Shown here piece after piece: positions 52,007 to 60,406 of a stretch of DNA of 64,000 nucleotides. The stretch lies in NCBI GenBank assembly GCA_008086245.1, contig VSIX01000004.1, positions 1 to 64,000 on the forward strand. Direction: 5' to 3'. The position numbers and the translations under genes were made by a program. Position 1 is the first letter of the stretch. Every line of letters starts with the position of its first letter. This DNA comes from Candidatus Mcinerneyibacterium aminivorans (GTDB lineage Bacteria > Macinerneyibacteriota > Macinerneyibacteria > Macinerneyibacteriales > Macinerneyibacteriaceae). The notes beneath the pieces are model-generated. The model saw only the letters and a list, made by a program, of their open reading frames with translations, made no database searches and was not told where the DNA came from.

Positions 52007-53260
52007 TTGAAATTAAATATAGGTTTTGTAGGAACCAGGTTTGCTGGATTGGATGGGGTGTCACTCGAAGCCAAAAAATGGGATGATGTGCTGCAGAAAT
52101 TGGGACATAAAACTTTTTGGTTTGCAGGGAAACTGGATACTCCTTCTGAAAAAAGCTATATATGCGAAAAAGCCTTTTTTAAGGACCCTGAAATAAAAGA
52201 AATAAATAACGAATTAAAAAATAAAAAAACCAGGAAGCCAAGTGTCACCAAAAAGATTATGGATATAAAGCAGCTTCTAAAGGTTAGATTAAATATATTT
52301 CTGGATAAATTTGATATAGATTTAATGATTGTTGAAAATGCTTTAAGTATTCCAATGAATGTTCCTTTGGGGCTTGCAATAACGGAAGTTATAGCAGAAA
52401 GGGGAGTTCCGACCATAGGACACCATCATGACTTTGCCTGGGAAAGAAATAGATATCTTTTAAATGCTTTTGAAGATTATCTGTCCATGGCATTTCCACC
52501 TAACTTACCGTTTATTGAGCATGTTGTTATTAATAGTATCGCGCAGCAGCAGCTTGCGGCAAGAAGAGGGCTCTCTTCCACTCTTCTTCCAAATGTAATT
52601 AATTTTGAAAGAGAGCAACAGCTGGAAAAAGATAAAAAAGAGAATTTCAAAAAAGATTTTGGTTTTGCTAATTCGGATATTATATTTTTACAACCTACCA
52701 GAATTGTTGCAAGAAAAGGTATAGAACATTCCATTGATTTAGTTAGAAGGTTGGAGAATGACAATATTAAACTTGTAATTACACATTCTTCATCTGATGA
52801 AGGACTTGATTATTATAACTGGATTATTGATTATGCTAAAAGGGAAGGAATCGATGTTTACTATATAAATAATAAGTTGCATCAGCCCGACAAATACAGA
52901 GAAAGCTGGGAGCGAATATATACACTTTGGGATGTTTATCCTTTTGCAGATTTTGTCACCTACCCATCTTCCTTTGAGGGGTTTGGAAATGCTTTTTTGG
53001 AAGCAGTTATGTTTAAAAAACCGCTTCTTGTCAATAGATACAGTATATATATAAAAGATATCGAACCAAAAGGATTTAAAACTGTAACAATGGATGATTA
53101 TTTATCTGATAAAAATATTGAAGAAGTAGAGAAGGTATTAAAGAATGATGAATATAGAGAAGATATGGTTAAAACCAATTATAAAATTGCAAAAAGATAC
53201 TTTTCCTATGATGTTTTGGAATTTAATTTGAAAAAGTTAATTAAAACTATTTTTGGGTGA
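52007..53260 (+). CDS. GT4 glycosyltransferase, mannosylglucosylglycerate synthase-like (417 aa)
   Basis: The opening IGFVGTRFAGLDGVSLEAKK, the central GHHHDFAWERNRY segment and the donor motif YPSSFEGFGNAFLEA resemble GT4 enzymes annotated as mannosylglucosylglycerate synthases in Thermotogae and other bacteria; I rely on memory of that family, so the assignment is tentative. The start is TTG 52007, six bases after AAAGGAGGT; an ATG reading at 51983 would start before the ribosome site. The next gene overlaps its stop (GTGA). Together with GpgS and the HAD phosphatase it would build a disaccharide-glycerate osmolyte. Confidence 0.75.
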   Translation: MKLNIGFVGTRFAGLDGVSLEAKKWDDVLQKLGHKTFWFAGKLDTPSEKSYICEKAFFKDPEIKEINNELKNKKTRKPSVTKKIMDIKQLLKVRLNIFLDKFDIDLMIVENALSIPMNVPLGLAITEVIAERGVPTIGHHHDFAWERNRYLLNAFEDYLSMAFPPNLPFIEHVVINSIAQQQLAARRGLSSTLLPNVINFEREQQLEKDKKENFKKDFGFANSDIIFLQPTRIVARKGIEHSIDLVRRLENDNIKLVITHSSSDEGLDYYNWIIDYAKREGIDVYYINNKLHQPDKYRESWERIYTLWDVYPFADFVTYPSSFEGFGNAFLEAVMFKKPLLVNRYSIYIKDIEPKGFKTVTMDDYLSDKNIEEVEKVLKNDEYREDMVKTNYKIAKRYFSYDVLEFNLKKLIKTIFG

Positions 53261-54024
53261 TTGGATTGATAGAAGCTGTAATCTGGGATCTTTATGGGAC
53301 ATTATTTATTTCAGAAAGGGGCAATAAGGTTGAGGATCCAGGTCATCATGATGTTTTAGAGAAGGGGTTTAAAGCGATAAATAAAAGATATAAGGTTAAT
53401 ATTGATCCAGTGGAGGGCAGTAAGCATTATAAAAATTTAGAAAAAAAACTTCATGATAAAAATATAAAAAATAAGGATTATGATATTAATCATCCTGAAC
53501 TTGATATTAGAAACTTATGGAAAATTTTTTTTGACACTTATTTAAACCGAAAAATTACTGATGATAAGGCCGAAGAAATATCAGCGTTTTTTGAAAAAAC
53601 CATAAATCCTGTTTATCTTCCTAAGGAAAATGAGAATTTACTGGTATATCTTAAAAATAATAATATTAAACAGGGTATTTTATCTAATTCTCAATTTTAT
53701 TCTCTCGAGCTCCTTGAAGATGAGATTGAAAATATCGGGGAATATTTTGATAAAGATTTAATGGTATTATCCTTTAGAGAAGAAGTTGGGAAACCTGATA
53801 ATAAAATATATAAGGTTCTCAAAAAAAAGCTTAGAAAGAAGAAAATCAAACCTAAAAACTGTATAATGGTTGGGAATGATGTAAAAAATGATATTGAACC
53901 TTTAAAAAAAATGGGTTTTAAAACAATTTTGATTTCAACTAACAATCAGTACAGTGAATATGCTGATTATATTGTAAATAAACCAAGACAGATGTATGAA
54001 ATCTTTGAGAATTTGATAAAATAA
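53257..54024 (+). CDS. HAD-superfamily phosphatase (255 aa)
   Basis: HAD motifs in order: AVIWDLYGTLF (nucleophile Asp), GILSNSQF, GKPDNKIYKVL with the Lys, and NCIMVGNDVKNDI with the Asp pair; a helical cap of about 90 residues lies between motifs I and II. The position in the gpgS cluster suggests it removes phosphate from glucosyl-3-phosphoglycerate or a related intermediate, the role of GpgP, though GpgP enzymes belong to several families. Start is GTG 53257 overlapping the previous stop (GTGA); TTG 53266 is possible. Confidence 0.8.
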   Translation: MIGLIEAVIWDLYGTLFISERGNKVEDPGHHDVLEKGFKAINKRYKVNIDPVEGSKHYKNLEKKLHDKNIKNKDYDINHPELDIRNLWKIFFDTYLNRKITDDKAEEISAFFEKTINPVYLPKENENLLVYLKNNNIKQGILSNSQFYSLELLEDEIENIGEYFDKDLMVLSFREEVGKPDNKIYKVLKKKLRKKKIKPKNCIMVGNDVKNDIEPLKKMGFKTILISTNNQYSEYADYIVNKPRQMYEIFENLIK

Positions 54025-54086
54025 AACTGAATTTATTTTGATATTTAAATTTTATTTGGAAACTTAAAAAAGAAAATAGGTAATAA

Positions 54087-55019
54087 ATGGTATTGTTTAT
54101 ATTTGTTGATGGATTGGGAATTAATTATAGAAAAGAAAATAATCCTCTGTTTGATGAAAAATTAAAATTTCTTAATAAAGTTATTTTTGAAGACTCAGTA
54201 CCTTTAAATGCAAAAATGGGTGTTGAGGGAATCCCACAGAGCGCTACAGGACAGGCATCCATTTTTACAGGAAAAAATTGTGCTAAAATTCTGGGTTATC
54301 ATAAAGAGGGATTTCCAAATGAAAGGCTCAAAAAGATTCTTAAAAAAGAATCAATTTTTCAATTTCTAAAGGGGAAAAACCTGAAAAGCACCTTTGCTAA
54401 TGGTTTTATAGTTGATGATAAAGAATTTTTGGATAATTCCAGGTTTGTTTCTGCTACAACCTATATGACTCTTTCATCCCTGGGAATTGTAAGGGGATTA
54501 TCAAAATTAAATGAAAATAAAGCTGTATATCAGGATATTACAAATGAAACACTCATCACCAGGGATAAAATGGAAAAGAGATATGAAAAATTATTTCCCA
54601 GGATTAAAGATTATTTGGATTTTAATCAATTAAATAGTTTAAAAAAAATCTCTCCCCAAAAAGCAGCTAGGAATTTGCTTAATATTGCAGATGAGTATGA
54701 TTTTACACTTTTTGAATATTTTTTAACTGATAAGGCAGGGCATCTTGGAGATTACAGCAGGGCTAATAAAGTATTGTTAAAATTTCAGGAATTATTTTAT
54801 ACCCTTCTAGAAGAAATGGATTTTAATAGTGATAGCTTAATTATGATATCAGATCATGGCAATATAGAGGATTTATCAATATCAAAACATACATTTAACA
54901 GGGTTCCGTTTTATATAAAGGGCAAAAATCAAAAGATGTTTTCTAAGGCAGAATATATTTATGATATTATAAAAATCTTCAAGGCAAACATTCATAAATT
55001 TTATAATTTGCAGCTTTAA
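54087..55019 (+). CDS. Alkaline-phosphatase-superfamily metalloenzyme (310 aa)
   Basis: The metal-site LFIFVDGLGIN, the nucleophile region PQSATGQASIFTGKNCAKI and the C-terminal ISDHGNIED together mark the alkaline phosphatase/phosphoglycerate mutase (iPGM-like) superfamily. The TDKAGHLGD segment holds another His ligand. It is shorter than iPGM (about 510 residues) and lacks its insert, so it is a phosphatase-type member. It sits 62 bp after the HAD gene and is the last gene of the solute cluster. It may hydrolyse a phosphate or phosphodiester in the same pathway; this is an inference. Confidence 0.78.
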   Translation: MVLFIFVDGLGINYRKENNPLFDEKLKFLNKVIFEDSVPLNAKMGVEGIPQSATGQASIFTGKNCAKILGYHKEGFPNERLKKILKKESIFQFLKGKNLKSTFANGFIVDDKEFLDNSRFVSATTYMTLSSLGIVRGLSKLNENKAVYQDITNETLITRDKMEKRYEKLFPRIKDYLDFNQLNSLKKISPQKAARNLLNIADEYDFTLFEYFLTDKAGHLGDYSRANKVLLKFQELFYTLLEEMDFNSDSLIMISDHGNIEDLSISKHTFNRVPFYIKGKNQKMFSKAEYIYDIIKIFKANIHKFYNLQL

Positions 55020-55073
55020 GTTTAACTCAATTAATACTACTTTTAGTTATTAGTTCACTTATTAATAAAAAGC

Positions 55074-55101
55074 TTGAAAAACCTAACTATTTAAATATAA
55101 T
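55074..55101 (+). promoter_or_regulatory. Promoter of the FecR-surE-PP2C-sigma operon
   Basis: TTGAAA (55074-55079), 16-bp spacer, consensus TATAAT (55096-55101), about 34 bp before ATG 55136. Confidence 0.65.
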
Positions 55102-55135
55102 TTATAATAACTATTTAGTTCAGATTGGAGGCTGT

Positions 55136-55894
55136 ATGAGAAAATTATTGTTGTACTTAACAGTTTTTGTTTTTATATTTTCGATATATTCCCAGGATGC
55201 TGAAAATAAAAAAAGAGGCTATATATCTGCACTGAAAGGAGACGCCCAGAAAAGAAAGGCTGATGAATACAGGTGGCTTGAAGCTAAATTAAGAATGGAT
55301 GTAGAGTCAAGAGATATACTTAGAACACTGCCTGAATCTTTTGCTGAAATTGCTCTGAAGAAAGGAAGCAGGATAAGATTAGCACCTAAAACAATAGTAA
55401 ATATGGTTAAGTTATATGAGGAAACCGAAAATAAACTGATAACAAAGATGAAAGTACAAAAGGGTGAAATATGGGGAAATGTAAGGGATAAGGGAGAAAG
55501 AGAAGTCTTTGAGTTTGAATCAACTGCGATCTCTTCTTCAGTAGTTGGTACTGAATTTCGTATTCAGACCCATAAAAAAGGTTCTAAAATAAAAGTTTAC
55601 AGGGGGCAAGTCGAGGTGAAAGGAGTAATAAAAAAAGAAGCTACTAATAAAGATAAAAAAGAAGATATAAAAATTAAAAAACCGGATGAGATAGAGGGCC
55701 CCACCGAAATAGAGGGACCGAAAGAAGTAACAATGGAAGAGTGGACTCTTATTGTTAAAGAAATGATGGAGCTTGAAGTTAATAAAGATGGCGAAATAGT
55801 AAAATACAGAAGTATTAACACTAAAAGAGAAGATGATGATAGTGAATGGTATAGATGGAATAAAGAAAGGGATAAGGAACTTATTATAAAATGA
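55136..55894 (+). CDS. FecR-domain secreted protein (252 aa)
   Basis: A signal peptide (1-19, ending IYSQD) is followed by a FecR-type beta domain: ISALKGDAQKRKADEYRW, LPESFAEIALKKGSRIRLAP and STAISSSVVGTEFRIQ. The C-terminal third is Lys/Glu-rich with tandem IEGPTEIEGPKE repeats. It lacks the N-terminal sensor helix of true FecR anti-sigma proteins, so it is an envelope protein rather than a transmembrane regulator. GGAGG precedes the ATG. It starts the operon and its stop overlaps the surE ATG. Confidence 0.75.
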   Translation: MRKLLLYLTVFVFIFSIYSQDAENKKRGYISALKGDAQKRKADEYRWLEAKLRMDVESRDILRTLPESFAEIALKKGSRIRLAPKTIVNMVKLYEETENKLITKMKVQKGEIWGNVRDKGEREVFEFESTAISSSVVGTEFRIQTHKKGSKIKVYRGQVEVKGVIKKEATNKDKKEDIKIKKPDEIEGPTEIEGPKEVTMEEWTLIVKEMMELEVNKDGEIVKYRSINTKREDDDSEWYRWNKERDKELIIK

Positions 55895-56667
55895 AAATGT
55901 TGATTGTAAATGATGATGGTATTTATTCAGATGGCATTTTTTATCTGTGGAAGAAATTAAAAAATATACATGATATAGAAATAGTAGCACCCCTGCACGA
56001 ACAATCAGCTGCGAGTCATTCCATAACCCTTTTTCAACCTTTTAGATTTACTAAAGTAAAGAGAAAAAATGAATTTTCGGGGTGGGCTGTAGAGGGAACC
56101 CCGGCTGATTCTGTAAAAATTGCCCTATCATATTTGTTTAAAGATATAAAATTTGATTGTATCATTTCGGGAATCAATAAGGGTTTCAATACCTCAAATA
56201 ATATTCTATATTCGGGCACGGTATCCGCTGCAACAGAAGGATATTTAGCGGGAATTCCATCAATAGCTATATCTACTTCCTTTGAAGGAGATTATCTTGA
56301 TGAAATTGCTGAATTTGTTAAAAAATTTTTGGAGGGTTGGAAAGAATCGGATTTTTTTGAAAGTAGTGTTTTATTAAATATAAACTATCCGAATGAGAAA
56401 AAGGAAAACATTAAAGGGATTAAAATTACCAATCAGGGAAAAAGCTTTTATAAAACAAGACTGGAAAAAAGAAAAGATCCGATGGGTAAAAATTATTACT
56501 GGTATAGTGGAGATTTGAAAATTGATGAAAATTCTAATAGTGATGATAGAGCAATATATGAGAAATATATTTCAATTACTCCCCTTAAGTTTGATTTGAC
56601 AGATTATGATAGTTTAACTAAAATGAAAAGAGAAAAGGATGATTTATGGAAAAAATTGAAGTATTAA
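55891..56667 (+). CDS. surE: 5'-nucleotidase SurE (258 aa)
   Basis: SurE is a metal-dependent survival nucleotidase. The signature MLIVNDDGIYSDGI carries the two metal Asp residues, SAASHSITL is the next conserved segment and DCIISGINKGFN, VEGTPADSVKIAL and YSGTVSAATEG complete the active site. The length is normal. Its ATG overlaps the previous stop (ATGA), and the following cNMP gene begins within its last codons. It cleaves 5'- and 3'-nucleotides, usually in stress survival, here in a signalling operon. Confidence 0.95.
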   Translation: MKMLIVNDDGIYSDGIFYLWKKLKNIHDIEIVAPLHEQSAASHSITLFQPFRFTKVKRKNEFSGWAVEGTPADSVKIALSYLFKDIKFDCIISGINKGFNTSNNILYSGTVSAATEGYLAGIPSIAISTSFEGDYLDEIAEFVKKFLEGWKESDFFESSVLLNINYPNEKKENIKGIKITNQGKSFYKTRLEKRKDPMGKNYYWYSGDLKIDENSNSDDRAIYEKYISITPLKFDLTDYDSLTKMKREKDDLWKKLKY

Positions 56668-57110
56668 AAAATAATTACCTTTTTAAAAATATACCGGTAT
56701 CATATTTTCCCAAGATTACATCCTATTTTTCTAAAATTGATATTCAGGATGATAAAAAATTATTTGAAGAGGGAGACCGGGGGGATTTTTTGTATCTTAT
56801 TGGAAAAGGTAAGGTTAGTATAATCATAAATATTGAAAATATTGGACAGGAAGGGATAGCTGTTTTAACACAAAATGAATTTTTTGGAGAGATGTCTATA
56901 CTTGATGGCGGGAGAAGAAGTGCAACAGCTATCGCCAGGGAAGAAACAGTACTTTTAAAAATTAACAGAGAAAATTTTCTCGAATTGCTTGATAAAAAAG
57001 CAGATTATTCCACTATTATACTAAGGAATCTTGTTGAAAAAATTTCCAAAAGAATCAAAAATACAAGTGAGAAATTAAACTCATTTTATTTAATGAATAT
57101 GGAAGGGTAA
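56646..57110 (+). CDS. Stand-alone cyclic-nucleotide-binding-domain protein (154 aa)
   Basis: It has a single CRP-like cNMP-binding domain: KKLFEEGDRGDFLYLIGKGK, NEFFGEMSILDGGRRSATAI (phosphate-binding cassette with Glu and Arg), followed by the C-helix. There is no helix-turn-helix. Its start lies 22 bases inside the end of surE and the next cNMP gene follows after four bases. It is likely a ligand-sensing partner for the phosphatase encoded two genes on. The bound nucleotide is not known. Confidence 0.85.
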   Translation: MEKIEVLKNNYLFKNIPVSYFPKITSYFSKIDIQDDKKLFEEGDRGDFLYLIGKGKVSIIINIENIGQEGIAVLTQNEFFGEMSILDGGRRSATAIAREETVLLKINRENFLELLDKKADYSTIILRNLVEKISKRIKNTSEKLNSFYLMNMEG

Positions 57111-57114
57111 TTCC

Positions 57115-57567
57115 ATGATTGAAAAATATTATTTGTTTGAAGAATTGGGCAAGCAGGAATCCGCTACTATTGAAAAAAGGCTTTTTTTAAAACATTATGA
57201 TAAAAAAACAATAATATTTGAAGAAGATGATATAGTAGATTCAATTTACTTTATTGAACAGGGAGAGGTCGAAATATATAAAAAAGTTTCGGGGGAAAAA
57301 CAGCAGCATATAATAAATTTAAGCAAGGGAGAATTTTTTGGTGAGATAGGAACATTAAACGACAATAAAAGATTTGCAAATGCAAAAGCCAAAACGGATG
57401 TCCAGGCTCTTGTCCTATTAAAATCGGATTTCGAACGAATATTAAAAAATGACAGGAATATTAGATATAAGATATATAAGAATTTTTTAAATGAAATGAT
57501 CAAAAGGTTGAGGTTATCTGATACCAAATTCAAGAAATTTTTTAGAACTGTTTTAAGAGGTAATTAA
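57115..57567 (+). CDS. Second stand-alone cNMP-binding-domain protein (150 aa)
   Basis: It is a paralogue of the preceding gene product: EEDDIVDSIYFIEQGEVEIY and KGEFFGEIGTLNDNKRFANA are the two conserved stretches. The phosphate cassette keeps Glu and one Arg but has Phe-Ala-Asn-Ala where the first copy has Ser-Ala-Thr-Ala, so ligand affinity may differ. No DNA-binding domain. It is four bases from both neighbours, so the two cNMP proteins and the PP2C phosphatase are made together, probably as a complex. Confidence 0.85.
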   Translation: MIEKYYLFEELGKQESATIEKRLFLKHYDKKTIIFEEDDIVDSIYFIEQGEVEIYKKVSGEKQQHIINLSKGEFFGEIGTLNDNKRFANAKAKTDVQALVLLKSDFERILKNDRNIRYKIYKNFLNEMIKRLRLSDTKFKKFFRTVLRGN

Positions 57568-57571
57568 TTTC

Positions 57572-59260
57572 ATGAAGAGACTCGATCTTTTCTCCAGATT
57601 TAAAATTGTATTTAATGATGAGGCTTATCTTTTTTTTAAAGATGTATACGAAGTTTTAAAACAGCTTTATTCTATTGATTCAATGATTCTATTTGATATG
57701 GATCACAATAAATGTTTATCTTATGGTACAGATAAAAAGGGTTTTGAGATAGAAAACTGGATGGAAAAGTATGTAGATGAGTTTGTAGAAAAAGATGATA
57801 TTTACTATTCTAACGATTGTAAAAATGATGAAAAGTTTAGAGAGCTTTATAAACGTTTTAATGCTTCAACATCTATCTTCATCCCTTTAAAAGCAATTTT
57901 GGAAACGGAACCAAATATGGGCGAGAAAAGGGTGTTTAATAAAGTAGAAGATTTAATAAATATAAATTTCAAAGAAAAAAATGCAATTAGTGAAATTCAT
58001 ATTCTCCAGCTGGGGCTGCTTTTAAATCAATATTTGATTAGATATCAGACGATTAAAGAGCTTAAATCTTTTGTGAATGTTAATACTGCTATTTATGAGG
58101 AAACTCCATACGGTCTAATGGTAATGGATGAAAATTTTATAGCTAATGTAAATATGTCAGGAAGAGAAATTTTAAATATATCCAAAAAAACATCAATGGT
58201 TTGTTCAAGAATGGGCTTATGCTATTACTGTAGCAAAAATAGCTGTGAGTACAGGGAAAAACATCTAATAAATATTAAAGAATATTTTAATGATGAACAG
58301 ATAGAAATGATGGACAATAAGATGGAGGCGGCTTTTCAAACTTTTGAGCCGCAGCATTTACAGTTATGGTTTGATAATAAATTTTTAAGATTTACTATTG
58401 TGCCATTTGTGCTTGAAGAAGAAAGCTTAAAGAAGTTTTATGAGGATAAAGATAGAAAGTCTGTTATCAGTGCAATAATTTCATTTCAGGATATTACCGA
58501 TACAGTTGAAAAACAAAAGCTGAAAAGAGATCTGGAAATAGCGAGAAAAATTCAGATGAATCTTCTTCCTAAAAGAGAACTTTCAATAAATAATTACGAT
58601 ATAAAAGCTGCTTATGTTCCGGCCCAGGAAGTGGGTGGAGATTATTATGATATAATAAAACTTGAGGATAAAAACAAACTCGGTATTGTTATTGGTGATG
58701 TTAGCGGAAAAGGTATAGCCTCCGCATTATTCGTGGGTGAGCTAAAGGGGGTTATAAACTCCAGTTTTTCCTTTTTTGACAATATCCGGGATATTGTTTT
58801 ATACATTAATAAATATTTAAGGGAATCCAAGCAGAAAGATTTTTTTGTTACCTCAATAATTGGAACTATTGATTTTGATACCAATGAATTTAGCTGGATA
58901 AGATGCGGCCATAATGAGCCGTTGTACTACAACAGCAAAAAGAAAAGGTCAAAATATTTAAAAAATCCGGGTATAGGATTAAATTTGAGCAATCAAAACC
59001 TGTTTGAAAAAAGCATAGAGCTAAAAAAGGAAAAATTAAGCAGAGGGGATGTTCTTCTGCTTTATACAGATGGCATTATAGAAAGAATGGATCATAACAA
59101 AGAGGTTTACGGGATGGAAAGATTGCAGAAAGTATTTGATAATAATGTTAAAGGTAAATCTTCAGATATTGTTAAAGCAACTATAAACGATCTGGAAAAA
59201 TTTGTTGAGCACAGCGAACGTACGGATGATATGACACTATTATCTATAAAACTGAAATAG
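57572..59260 (+). CDS. PP2C/SpoIIE-type phosphatase with PAS-like Cys-rich sensor (562 aa)
   Basis: A GAF-like N-terminal domain (about 10-160) is followed by a PAS-like domain (about 165-300) and a SpoIIE/RsbU PP2C domain (about 325-562) with QEVGGDYYDII, IGDVSGKGIASALF, YTDGIIERM and RTDDMTLLSIKLK metal residues. The PAS part contains C-x5-C-x2-C-x4-C at about residues 211-225 (CSRMGLCYYCSKNSC), which could hold an Fe-S cluster, Zn or act in redox sensing. It lies right after the two cNMP proteins and before glf. The target is presumably a STAS-type anti-sigma antagonist, but none is encoded here. Confidence 0.87.
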   Translation: MKRLDLFSRFKIVFNDEAYLFFKDVYEVLKQLYSIDSMILFDMDHNKCLSYGTDKKGFEIENWMEKYVDEFVEKDDIYYSNDCKNDEKFRELYKRFNASTSIFIPLKAILETEPNMGEKRVFNKVEDLININFKEKNAISEIHILQLGLLLNQYLIRYQTIKELKSFVNVNTAIYEETPYGLMVMDENFIANVNMSGREILNISKKTSMVCSRMGLCYYCSKNSCEYREKHLINIKEYFNDEQIEMMDNKMEAAFQTFEPQHLQLWFDNKFLRFTIVPFVLEEESLKKFYEDKDRKSVISAIISFQDITDTVEKQKLKRDLEIARKIQMNLLPKRELSINNYDIKAAYVPAQEVGGDYYDIIKLEDKNKLGIVIGDVSGKGIASALFVGELKGVINSSFSFFDNIRDIVLYINKYLRESKQKDFFVTSIIGTIDFDTNEFSWIRCGHNEPLYYNSKKKRSKYLKNPGIGLNLSNQNLFEKSIELKKEKLSRGDVLLLYTDGIIERMDHNKEVYGMERLQKVFDNNVKGKSSDIVKATINDLEKFVEHSERTDDMTLLSIKLK

Positions 59261-59268
59261 GAGAGACT

Positions 59269-60405
59269 ATGATAGAAAATTTAGTAGTGGGAGCGGGTGT
59301 TGCCGGTTGTGTAATAGCCAATAGACTGGCCCAAAAAAACAAACAGGTTTTAATTGTTGAAAAAAGAAATAAAATAGGAGGCCAGGCTCATGATAGTTAT
59401 AATAAAAAAAATGTTTTAGTCCATGATTATGGTCCACATATTTTTCATACTGATTCAGAAGAGGTTTTTAAGCTTCTTTCTGAATATACAGACTGGATTC
59501 TTTATAATCATGAGGTTTTAGGTTTTATCGATAACAATTTCGTTCCTATTCCTTTCAATATTAATTCTATTGCAAAATTGTTTCCCTCTGAAAAAGGTAA
59601 TAAATATATAAAAAATTTAATCAGTTATTTCAATTACGGGGAAAAAATTACAATATGGGATTTGAAAAATTCCAGTAATGAGATATTAAAAGAACTGGCA
59701 GAATACATTTATAACAAAGTGTTCTATAATTATACGCTTAAACAGTGGGACTGCTCTCCCGAACAGCTTGATAGGGAGGTAACTTCAAAAGTTCCGGTAA
59801 ATATTTCAAAAGATAACAGGTATTTCTTTGATAAATATCAAATGATTCCTGCTGAGGGATATACTACAATGTTTAGAAAAATGATTGAAATGGACAATAT
59901 CAGTTTGTTATTAAACACCGATTTTAAAGACATATTATCGATTAAAAATGGTGATTTTAAACTATATGAAACCATCAGGGTTAAAAATATTTTTTATACA
60001 GCACCTATTGATTATTTTTTCGATTTTGAGTTTGGAAAGCTGCCTTATAGGTCTTTAAAGTTTAAACATGAAACTTATAGCAGAAAATATTATCAGCAAA
60101 ACGCAGTAATTAACTACCCAAATAACTATGATTTTACGAGAGTAACCGAATTTAAACATATTACAAAACAAAAAACACCGTTTACGACTATTGCAAAAGA
60201 ATACCCCCAAAAATGTAATTTAGAAGATGGGGACATTCCCTATTACCCAATACCAAAACGGGATAATAGAGAAATATATTATAAATACAGTGCAAAAGTA
60301 AAGAGGATGAAAAATTTTTATCCTGTAGGAAGACTGGCACAGTATGAATATTTAAATATGACCCAGGCTATTGAAAACGCCCTAAAGACGGTGGCAAAGT
60401 TATAA
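59269..60405 (+). CDS. glf: UDP-galactopyranose mutase (378 aa)
   Basis: Glf is a flavoenzyme interconverting UDP-galactopyranose and UDP-galactofuranose for surface glycans. The FAD-binding VVGAGVAGCVIANRLAQ (GxGxxG), the GGQAHDSYN segment, DYGPHIFHTD and the C-terminal GRLAQYEYLNMTQAIENAL are all diagnostic. Length and order match the bacterial enzyme. GGAGAGACT precedes the ATG, eight bases after the phosphatase stop. Its place inside a signalling operon is unusual; galactofuranose polymer genes are not seen nearby. Confidence 0.95.
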   Translation: MIENLVVGAGVAGCVIANRLAQKNKQVLIVEKRNKIGGQAHDSYNKKNVLVHDYGPHIFHTDSEEVFKLLSEYTDWILYNHEVLGFIDNNFVPIPFNINSIAKLFPSEKGNKYIKNLISYFNYGEKITIWDLKNSSNEILKELAEYIYNKVFYNYTLKQWDCSPEQLDREVTSKVPVNISKDNRYFFDKYQMIPAEGYTTMFRKMIEMDNISLLLNTDFKDILSIKNGDFKLYETIRVKNIFYTAPIDYFFDFEFGKLPYRSLKFKHETYSRKYYQQNAVINYPNNYDFTRVTEFKHITKQKTPFTTIAKEYPQKCNLEDGDIPYYPIPKRDNREIYYKYSAKVKRMKNFYPVGRLAQYEYLNMTQAIENALKTVAKL

Positions 60406-60406
60406 T

